From the NCBI GenBank assembly GCA_963971225.1, contig OZ020267.1:152077920-152141919 (forward strand): DNA of 64,000 nucleotides. The letters are read 5' to 3'. The notes under the pieces are model-generated. The model saw only the letters and a list, made by a program, of their open reading frames with translations, was not told where the DNA came from and ran no database searches. The position numbers and the translations under genes were made by a program. This document shows positions 39,595 to 48,633 of the stretch, in pieces (the stretch's first letter is position 1; every line of letters starts with the position of its first letter). Origin of the DNA: Melieria omissa. Its lineage: Eukaryota > Arthropoda > Insecta > Diptera > Ulidiidae.

Positions 39595-40717
39595 CCCTTT
39601 CGACCCCGAATTTTACCCTGTGTCTCGATATTACTTTTTGATACTTAAATCATGAAAAACTTGTCCAAGAATTGAGCACACCACATTTGAAATCGCCACG
39701 CCTCTTTGTTGGAGTTCTAGAGCTAGTTTACCTTTGAGCAATTTTAGCTTAACCCTTTGCAGCACGGTGGGAAGACGTATATCCCACCTAGAATACTACC
39801 ACTTATCTTGAAAAGTTTTTAACAGATTGATACAAAAATTGGTGTCCAGGGGTTTTCGGGGTCGCTGATCACGAATTTATTATCAGATTACCAAAATTCA
39901 AAATGGCGGATCCAATATGGCGGACCGAATTAGTGAAACTTATTCACATCTGTATGAAAATTGGTATACGGAGGTTTTCGAGGTTGCTGATTACGAATTT
40001 GATATCAGATTACCGAAATTCAAAATGGCGGATCCAATATGGCGGACCGAATTAGTGAAACTTATTCATATCAATATGAAAAATGGTATACGGAGGTTTT
40101 CGGTTTTTTCACTAATTCTGTCGGCCATATTGGATCCGCTATTTTGAATTTCGGTAATCTGATATCAAATTCGTAATCAGCAACCTCGAAAACCTCCGTA
40201 TACCAATTTTCATACAGATGTGAATAAGTTTCACTAATTCGGTCCGCCATATTGGATCCGCCATTTTGAATTTTGGTAATCTGATAATAAATTCGTGATC
40301 AGCGACCCCGAAAACCCCCAGGGCGACTATTTTCATTGAAAAAAAGTTATCTGAAAAATGTATGCTTCAAAGGGTTAAAACGGGTTAAATAAATTTTGTA
40401 TAAATATTTTTTAATTACATAAAAATTATTTAATATTTATGGAAAAATACAAAATTATCACTTTTTGATTTTATTTAACCATAACTAAAAAAAATTGGGT
40501 TTTAATGAAACGCGCCCAATTCGCAGACTTCAATTAGAACACAAACTTTCCCTGATATCGCTGCAAATTATACGAAATTATTTTTGGGATAACGGTAAAA
40601 TTTTTTTAATTTGCTTTGAATTCACATCTAAAAATATGAATTTGTTGGTACGTACTCTAATTAAGCCCATAAATCAAGCGAAGCTTTGGCTTTGAGGCAA
40701 CTTTGGGGTCAAAAGGA
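39595..40717 (+). mobile_element. TTAA-type MITE family B, copy 1 (interrupted)
   Basis: The left end starts CCCTTTCGACCCCGAA and the right end is a decayed version of its complement, 'ggggtcaaaagga'. The flanks are TTAG on both sides, probably decayed TTAA. The copy is split by a second MITE at 39753-40374. Without that insertion it would be about 500 bp, matching copies B2 and B3. It is non-coding. Confidence 0.8.
39753..40374. mobile_element. Nested TTAA MITE with internal fold-back (family C)
   Basis: The 622-bp element is flanked by TTAA at 39749-39752 and 40375-40378. Terminal repeats are CCCTTTGCAGCA and the complement of TGCTTCAAAGGG (one mismatch in 12). Copies B2 and B3 retain the uninterrupted target 'agcttaaaacggg', so the duplication is directly shown. 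Inside, two direct repeats of period 122 bp (from about 39854 and 39975, with the start of a third at 40097) face an inverted copy, so 39851-40062 pairs with about 40110-40320. The arms repeat the phrase 'ggatccaatatggcgga'. It is non-autonomous. Confidence 0.92.
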
Positions 40718-40722
40718 TTAGA

Positions 40723-43442
40723 AGTAATTCAGTCAAAGAGTCAAAGAAGTTGAAGACAAAATCTTTTCGTTTTCAACAACATATCTTGCTGGCATCGCAT
40801 TCAACAATCCTTTGCCCAGACTCTAATAAATTCTCCACAAATACTCGGTTTGTGCCACACTCGACTCTTTGTTGAAATTCAAGCAACTTTACTTTGCATT
40901 CGAAGTCAAACTTTTGGTGTCATTCGCACCACGACCAGCTATGCTGCAATTAGATTTTGTATCTTCGTCAAGTTTGAGTCAGTTTCACTGCGTCACACTT
41001 CAGCACACACTTTAGCCCCACTTGAGCCTCGCCACTGCCTCGACTTCACGCCCACCACTTGGTTGTGGTCCGCCGCGCCGCCGCCCGTTTCCATTGTTTT
41101 TTGCTGCTCGCTTCTACCTGCGCCCATTTCGATTGTGCTGATGCTCGGAGTCCATGTCCTACCGCCCTATCGTTGGCTGTGCTGTGGAATTCCCAGGCAA
41201 ATTAAAACATTCCCACTTTCCAATTGTGCCTTCGGCACGCTCCACTGATTTCGCACGCAATGCCCCGAATTCCCAGCACGCAATTTCGCCGGCGTTGGCC
41301 TTGTAGTTTGCTCGCTTTTCAAGCATAGCTTTAGGCGCTGAACCTCTTGCCAGTTCCAGTCCAGCTCAGCTCAACTGGCTTGACTTGTTGTTTTGCCCTT
41401 TTCACCGCAACGCCGAGGCGCCAAATCAAGTTCTATGCGCTTCGGCTGGCCGCATTCTGTCGAAAACAACAACCGCCAACGGAAGTCAGCTCCCAATGGC
41501 CATTAGTCCCACTAACAGCCACTAACCGCGGCGCACTGACTGAAAGGGTTGCTGTGCCGGCGCAAAAGTGAGGTTATGCTCTGACTTTTGTGCTTCTGCT
41601 TGCGTTGTTGTTGCTCTGTTGTGCGCTGGTGGTGAGGTTCCGGTTTTGGGTTTGTTATGCATCCGCCTCCCTTTCCAACCCACCAACAACAATCTCAACC
41701 CACTCCAAAAGTTCTTCATATTATTGTTGTTGTTGTTGCTTTTGTGCTGTTACATTTTCATGTATTGCGTTTTTGTTGTTGTTTTCATTGGTGGTTGGAT
41801 TATTTGTATTTATGGTATTTGAAAATGGCGTTTTTTGTTGTAGTTTTTGGGTTTAATAAGGACATCCGTTTGTGGTAAGCACGAAAATGTTGCAGCAGCG
41901 CGATTGAAACGAATACAAAATTACGCGCACACACACACACAAACACGAACACGCATACACGCTTACAATTGTATCCTTGTGTGGGCCAATTGTCAGCTGT
42001 GAAATGGCGTTGAGCTAAATTGAGTTGGACTGCAATGCGTTCGCTGCCAATGTCAATGACTGGCAACAGTTGCTATTGTTTTTGATTATTGTTGTTGTTT
42101 GCTGTTGTTGTTATTGTTGCTGATACAGTTGGCTTTTAGTTTAGTTGTGGGTTATTAGAAATTTTAAAGTTGTCGGCCGAGTGTGGTCTGGCAGCTGGCA
42201 ACAACTTGGTGAATGGCTGACGGTGCCTGCGGAGGTTGGAACGAGGCGAAAGTGATTAAAATTTCAGTTGCCGTTGTGCTGAGCGAACGATGAAAATTTC
42301 AATTTAATTCCAATGTGAATGGCATTTGTTTTGTTATTGTTGTTTTTGTGCTTATTTGAGAAAGCAATTTATTTTGGACCAGTCGGAATGTTACTAACGC
42401 CGGCCGCAAGAACCCTTGTTATGAGATTGTTTTTCAGACTTTCGAATTGTTGCTTCGAAACAAAACTTAATTAGAAGAAAAATCACTTGAAGTGTACAGC
42501 AATAAATGAAGATTTCAAGCTGTTGCTGCTTAACGACCAACAACAATAACGGTGACAAGTGAAACGCTGTGTGCGAAGATTAGTAGGGAATGTTATGAAT
42601 TTAATGTGAATGAAATTTTAGAGTAAAAAACTGAACAATTTGGTACATTAAGTTGAATAATGAACATTTCGAAACATTCGATTTTGACAATGGGGACCTC
42701 TTGGAAATATTTTTGTTCCTATGATTCGATTGATGTCACTGGAGCAACAGTAGTGTTTTCTAGGAGAGATATGAATTTGTTTTGAGAATTTTTACTTGAA
42801 GGGTCCTTGAGCATCAATTGTTGGTTTGACTTAGTTCTGATTAGGAGAGGTATGAATTTGTGTTAAACATTTTTTCATGAAGAGTCCTTAAGGATCAATT
42901 GTTGGTTTTATTTAGTTCTGATCAGGAGAGATATGAATTTGTTTTAAAAATTTTTTCATGAAAATCCTTAAGATCAATTTTTGGTTTTATTTAGTTCTGA
43001 TTATGAGAGATATGAATTTGTATAGAGATGTTTTGCTTGAAGAGTCCTTAAGGATCAATTGTTGGGCTTATTTGGTTCTGATTAGAAGAAAGTTAAATCT
43101 AATTCTGCTAACAATTGCTCAAGTATTATAAGTTGCATGTATTTTATAGAAATAGAATTTTATAGAAACTCTACAATCAGCATTCACAGACTTCTTTCAG
43201 CTTACAAAGATTCAAAATTGTGTAATTATTGCATGGATTAAATAAAAATTATGCTGATTTGAACAGTTCAAGCTTGCAAGACTCATTTTAAGACTGACTG
43301 TGTTTAGTGATCTGTCGATATCCATTCTTTTCTTCGCCTTTTTTACTAATGTTCCTACTTTTTGTACATTTATATTTTTTCGAATTTTTACTTCGGCTTC
43401 AAACTTCCCAAAATCAAAGTCTTTTAACCGTTTTCAAAGACT
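40723..43442. other. Spacer between inverted arms, no gene seen
   Basis: This 2.7-kb unique stretch contains a CA run (about 41930-41942), TTG runs (41723-41740 and 42090-42120) and a four-copy tandem repeat listed separately. Open frames around 41.6-41.9 kb are T-rich and not convincing. Confidence 0.55.
42761..43087. repeat. 81-bp tandem repeat, four copies
   Basis: Units begin with 'aggagagatatgaatttg' or a close variant at about 42762, 42842, 42923 and 43002, then continue with 'cttgaagagtccttaaggat' and 'caattgttggttttatttag'. The period is 79-81 bp and identity between copies is about 80-90%. Confidence 0.88.
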
Positions 43443-44371
43443 TCTAACCCTTTCGACCCCAAAGTTGCCTGAGGGCAACTTCACCTATTCGTCATCTTAT
43501 AGCAAAAGCTACGACTGATTTATGGGTTTAATTTAATTAATAAAATTAATATTTTTAAAAGCAAATTACAATAATTTTACTGTTATCCCCAAAATAATTT
43601 CCAATCATTTGCAGCGAGTTCAGGGAAAGTTTGTGTTCTAATTGAAGTCTACGAATTGGGCGCGTTTGATCAAAACCCTGCTTCCTTAATAATGGATAAG
43701 TAAATTCCAAAAGTAATAATTTTGTATTTTTCCATAAATATTTAATAATTTTTCTGTAATTCAAAAATATTGATACAAAATTTATTTAACCCGTTTTAAG
43801 CTAAAATTGTTCAAAAGTAAACTAGCTCTAGAACTCGAACAAAGAGACGTGGCGACTTCAAATGTGGTGTGCAAACTTCTTAGGAAAGTGTTTCATGATT
43901 TAAATACCAAAAAGTAATACCGAGACACAGGTGAAATTCGGAGTCGAAAGGGCCAAAGAAGCCAATTGTTGCTTTCAATTCATTTTGAAATTTACTTCAA
44001 TGGATTTGTTGTCTCGCGAGTGAATTTGAGTAAAAGAACTGATAGCCATTTTTCAATTCTCAGAGCATTTTCTAACCACAAAACAAGAAACTCACCGAAA
44101 AGAACACTTCTCAAGTTTTGAAGTCTGATTGAAAATGTGATTTATTGTTTGATTTGATGAAACTCAGCATAACTAATAATGCAACATTTATTGTCACGAA
44201 CTCATAAACATTTCTAATGTGATATAAACATTTTGAGAAAAGAAAGAATTGCAATGGCTGCAACCATATTTCGTGAATTTTTAAACCCCCACATCTTAGT
44301 GAATTTCTCACTAAATTTTTTTTATTAAAAATTCAGAAAGCCATAAGCAAATAGAAAATTAATAGAAAAAT
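43443..44371 (-). repeat. Inverted segmental duplication, arm 2
   Basis: This is the reverse complement of arm 1 (39160-40722) without the nested MITE. It contains MITE copy B2 and the same 430-bp flank. The shared flank shows that B1 and B2 descend from one insertion that was later duplicated, not from two independent insertions. Confidence 0.85.
43448..43952 (-). mobile_element. TTAA-type MITE family B, copy 2
   Basis: The 505-bp element starts, on the plus strand, 'ccctttcgaccccaaag' and ends 'gagtcgaaaggg'. It is in the opposite orientation to B1 and B3. The interior carries 'gaagtctacgaattgggcgc' and 'aacccgttttaagct', the latter being the empty target of the family C element. It is non-coding. 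Confidence 0.85.
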
Positions 44372-46997
44372 TTAATTTAATTAATTTTTCATTTTTTCAT
44401 TCATTTCAATTCATTAAAACCTAATTACAAATAATCTACTCTGTCGCTCACTTATCACTGTCTCTCACAGGACGTCACCAATCTCACTAGAAAATAGGCT
44501 CTTGTTCTTCTTTTTTAACCCAGGCTTTATCATTCTTAGTGCGGCAGTGAAAAGTGCTGTTGTCTAGAGTTTCCTTCACTTCTCCACATAACATGTCGAC
44601 TTCATTTGCTTTAACTTTCTTCTTTGACAATTCGCCCCTCGACCAACCTTTGACAATTTCTAAAAACTTGAACTTGGCTGACATCTTTAAGATAATTTCA
44701 ACATTTTCGTCACTTGAAATTGTTCACATTTTCAGCCTACAATCGCACACAAATTCAAAAATGCCACACCGCGTTCCAGCACGTGCCTCGAGATATTTCG
44801 AGTCTCGAACAGGCCAAATCCAACCTGCCACTTGTTTCAGAATTCTAAAAACACCACAGAAACGCTACAGCAACAAAATCAACAAATCTCATGAATAATG
44901 TGAACATATGCGCAAGTAAATGTGTCCCGCTTCGTAGACATGCAACAAAATCCCAACTGGCAATGTTTTTGTTTTTTTGGAACATATAAAAGAACTCATG
45001 GACTGTTTTTTGCACTTTTTCGGTTGACCAAACATTTGAATTGCATAGTGGCGGGCGTTGCGTTTTTTCGTTGGCCATTTTTGAAACCACAAAGCATTTG
45101 GCTGCCTAACTTTTGGTTACTGTTTTTTATTTTATGTTTTTATTTTATGTTTTTATTTTATGTTTTTATTTTATGTTTTTTGCAATTTTTCGCTAAATGC
45201 CAACATGCTAAATCCTGCTAAATTAACACATATTAGTCATTTTGGTGGAATGTCGCCCACACAAAAAGTCACTTTAAAGTCCGCTCGACGAAGAGCGCAT
45301 AAAAAGCTGACCGCAAAAAGGCACGAGGAGGTCGCAGTGGAATGTTTCGCGCAGTCGAAAAGCGAAAAAAGGAGCCGAGCCGGCACCAAATGGCGTTAAT
45401 CCATGAATTATTGCTCGAAAGCATGCCAAATGTTTTATTCAAGCACAGCAGGTAGAAAGGACAGCGAAGACGAAGGCGCAAAGTGCTAGTAGCCAAAAGT
45501 GTTTAGTGCTCGAAACGAATGGCACGAATGGGCAAATAATAAAATTAAAATAAATATAAAAATGTATACAAAGTGCCAAATCCTTAAAAGCATACCTCAC
45601 TCTAAAGATACAACAACGAGAACGAGCAACATATTCAAGCTGAGACTCTTCTTTGTTTTGTTGCCATTGTCGACGTAATCAACACGTTTTCAATTTTAGT
45701 TTAACCGGCGCTGCGTGAAAATGCGCAGCCAAACTGCAAAAATAGTGGCGACCAAGTCGATCGCACAGACGCCACCGAACGCCAAAGGAACACATAAAAA
45801 AGGCATTGGATGTCGGTGGAGGGTAGAAAAAGTGCCAAAAAGAAACGTGAAGAAGTGAAAAGAAATGTAGAAAAAATGCAAATCTTTTAAAATATGCGCA
45901 GAGCTCCTCAAAATTGCCGCCTTTATTCGCTTTGCGTTGGTCTGACGGCGCCCACACAAGTCTTTGGCTGCCGCAGACACACACTCGCACACATACACGT
46001 CTCACATGCAAGTCTTATGGTCGGATGTATATGGCGACATATGTAGATTTAATGAGATATGTGTTTCTGTGTGCGTATGGCATCAGGTACAGCACTGCCG
46101 TCGTTCTCATGCGGCGCGCGCAACGAAACGCACATTTAGATAAAAGGCACAAACAGCAACGCCATACATACATATTTTCATTCTCAAATGTCTTTTGTGG
46201 GCTTTTGTGCTGAATGATCGTCAAATTCAAGAAGCAAAACAAAAAAATGTGAAACGATTTTTGTGACACTTGAAAAACACACAAATTGCCAAAATCCACT
46301 CGGCCATATTTTATGCGTCATGCCAGCAGCTTTGTCGACCGCACGAAAGTCAATCTGCACTTTTGTCTTCTGGCAACGACCACCACCAGCAAATCGACCA
46401 ACCAACCAACCAACCAGTCGACCAAATGTTCCGGCTATCCTCGGTTCGCCGTTTCGTGCTCAGCAGCAATTAGAGAGCGATTTGTTTTTCGTTTATCTGC
46501 AACGAATCGTTTGCAAATATTTAACCTGTCAGACGACAGTCGGCCATGCTGGCAGCCTGTCGTTTTGCCCCAAGTGTCGACTCATTGTTGGTTTTATTGT
46601 CATTTGCATTGTTGTTGTTGTGCGATTGTCATCGGCATTAAATTGCCGCCTAAGCTTTCGATGTTCACTCGAACACACACACAGACATTTATACAAATTC
46701 TCACACAATTATGCCAAATGCATATCAACAGCGCCGATACCATAATGTCAATGTGTGTGTGTGTGTGTCTGTGTATTTGTCATTTAGTGCCAAATGCAAT
46801 AATGGCAGCAGCAACATTTGTTGTTTGAGTGAAAATTTGCAAAGCATTTGACATTGTTTTTGTTTGTTCTGGAATTGTGATTTGATTTCATTTGTTTGCA
46901 TTTGCTTTTTGTGCATTTGACTTGCATAAAGGCAGCTCCTGTTGTTGTTTTTGTTCTGTTCTGTTCTTGTCGCTGTTCTATTTATTGTTGTACTACA
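44372..46997. other. Non-coding spacer
   Basis: A 14-bp period T-rich repeat lies at about 45125-45181 ('attttatgttttt' four times). CAAC/CCAACCAA runs lie near 46396-46418 and a GT run at about 46751-46768. Overlapping open frames at 46.26-46.83 kb show no conserved motif. Confidence 0.55.
45125..45181. repeat. 14-bp T-rich tandem repeat
   Basis: 'Tttttattttatg' is repeated about four times, encoding only Phe/Tyr/Met/Leu-rich nonsense. Confidence 0.85.
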
Positions 46998-46999
46998 TA

Positions 47000-48633
47000 C
47001 ACATATGGCCAAAAAAATAAGTACACTACCTAAAATTATGTTAATGTACAATTTTTTTTTTGCGTATTGAATACATACATGGTACTTCCATTTTATTTTA
47101 ATAATTTCAATATGGCAATGCTTTTGAAAGTGAAAATGAAACAGGGTTTTCCCCAATTTGTCGTATTTGGTCTTGTTTCGCTGTGATTTGGTATAATTGG
47201 TTGGTCATAAAAATAAGTACATTGATTATTTTTCACGTTTTTCAACAATCTGATCAGTTTTTTCGCAAAGGTTTGTTTATTTATTTGTATTATTTTTTAG
47301 TTATAGTAAAATAAGAAGGAAAATATCTTGCAGATGGGCCGCAATAAACATTGTACTTCCGAGGAGAGGAAAATCGCTTTGAGGTTGAGAAATGACGGCC
47401 AAAGCCTTCGTTCCATTGCCAAAACTTTGAATCGGTCACTATGTTTTGTCCAAAATGCTTTAAAAGCTAAGAAGAACATTGAAAAACGCGGAAGACCAAA
47501 AAAGACGTCTATAACGACAGATAATCATATTGTCACTCTTGCGAAAAAGGACCCATTTGTATCCTCGAGAGCCATTTCAGCAGACATCGGTAACGTGATT
47601 TCTTCCCGAACTGTTCGTCGAAGGCTACAAAAAGCTAATTTGCCTGGACGAATAGCCAGAAAAGTTCCTTTGCTTCGGAAAAAAAATTTGAAGACGCGGT
47701 TAGCCTTCGCAAGGGAACATTTAAATTGGTCCGGACCTGGCGGTGAAAAAAAATGGCGAAATATTTTGTGGAGTGACGAAACCAAAATTAATTTGTTTGG
47801 AAATGATGCTGCTCGGAATGTTCGACGTCCTAAGGGTAAAGAATTTCACGTGCGCTTTACTAAAAAAACCATTAAGCACGGGGGAGGCAACATTATGGTA
47901 TGGGGTTGTTTTTCATGGTACGGTGTTGGACCATTACATCTTATAACCGATACCATGACAAGATTTCACTACAAAGACATCTTGGAAAATACCATGTTGC
48001 CCTATGCTGAGGAGAATATGCCGCTAAGGTGGACATATCAGCAAGATAATGATCCGAAGCATACTTCCAAGTTAGTAAAGAAATGGTTTCAAGAAAATGG
48101 AGTGGCGTTGCTTAACTGGTCGAGTCAGTCACCGGATCTGAATCCAATCGAAAATCTTTGGGGAGAATTGAAACGAAGAATTGGCAAGGAAGTATTCCAA
48201 AATAAGGACCAATTATGGAATTTTGTCCAAAAAACTTGGTATGAGATACCAATAGAGACTTGCCGTAAGCTTATCTCCAGTATGCCAAAACGAGTGGCGA
48301 AAATTATTCAAAATAAGGGTGGGTATACCGGCTACTAATAAAAAAAAGACTTTTTTAACAAAGAAAGCCGATAAAGTGGGAATTTGAATTTATTTTTTTA
48401 ATATAAACAGAATGTACTTATTATTTTGTCCAACCATTTTCATTAATTTTATACTTTGTTAACGATACTGAAAGTTCCTTTTGTGTTTTATTCGTATTAT
48501 ACTTATTTATTTTACTTGTTATGTTATAAGAAAAGATTTATTAATTTGTTTTTAATTGAACTAAAATAAATATTCGCCTACAAGCCATTGAAAAGATTAC
48601 ATAGGCCTGTACTTATTATTTTGACCATATGTG
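47000..48633 (+). mobile_element. Tc1-like transposon, apparently complete
   Basis: The 1634-bp element is flanked by TA (46998-46999 and 48634-48635). The outer terminal repeats span 47000-47025 and 48608-48633. Both begin CACATATGG and share the core 'ataagtaca', with three mismatches in 26. An inner copy of the same core lies about 200 bp inside each end (47199-47223 and 48411-48435), also in inverted orientation. This is the inverted-repeat/direct-repeat design known from Bari, Paris and Sleeping Beauty type elements. It carries one uninterrupted transposase gene (47334-48338). Intact ends, an intact target duplication and an open gene suggest a young, possibly active copy. Confidence 0.95.
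47334..48338 (+). CDS. Tc1-family DD34E transposase
   Basis: This gene encodes the enzyme that excises and reinserts the surrounding transposon at TA dinucleotides in the nucleus. The 334-residue product is near the usual 340 for Tc1 proteins. I start it at the ATG at 47334, since the frame extends upstream only to a TTG. Residues about 1-110 form the paired-type DNA-binding region with two helix-turn-helix parts ('TSEERKIALRLRNDGQSLRSIAKTLNRS' region and 'SSRAISADIG...SSRTVRRRL' region), joined by an AT-hook-like 'KRGRPKK' at about 51-57. The catalytic triad is visible: D148 in 'LWSDETKINLF', D238 in 'YQQDNDPKH' and E273 in 'NPIENLWGELKRR', with 34 residues between the last two. There is no intron, stop or frameshift. 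The ends of the element provide its binding sites. Host expression cannot be judged from sequence. Confidence 0.95.
   Translation: MGRNKHCTSEERKIALRLRNDGQSLRSIAKTLNRSLCFVQNALKAKKNIEKRGRPKKTSITTDNHIVTLAKKDPFVSSRAISADIGNVISSRTVRRRLQKANLPGRIARKVPLLRKKNLKTRLAFAREHLNWSGPGGEKKWRNILWSDETKINLFGNDAARNVRRPKGKEFHVRFTKKTIKHGGGNIMVWGCFSWYGVGPLHLITDTMTRFHYKDILENTMLPYAEENMPLRWTYQQDNDPKHTSKLVKKWFQENGVALLNWSSQSPDLNPIENLWGELKRRIGKEVFQNKDQLWNFVQKTWYEIPIETCRKLISSMPKRVAKIIQNKGGYTGY

Larger units (their letters stand above)
39160..40722 (+). repeat. Inverted segmental duplication, arm 1
   Basis: This arm matches the reverse complement of 43443-44371 at about 90% identity. It includes about 430 bp of unique flank (39160-39594) followed by MITE copy B1. 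It is longer than arm 2 because a 622-bp MITE (39753-40374) has inserted into B1. Homology stops within a few bases past the right end of B1. Confidence 0.85.
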
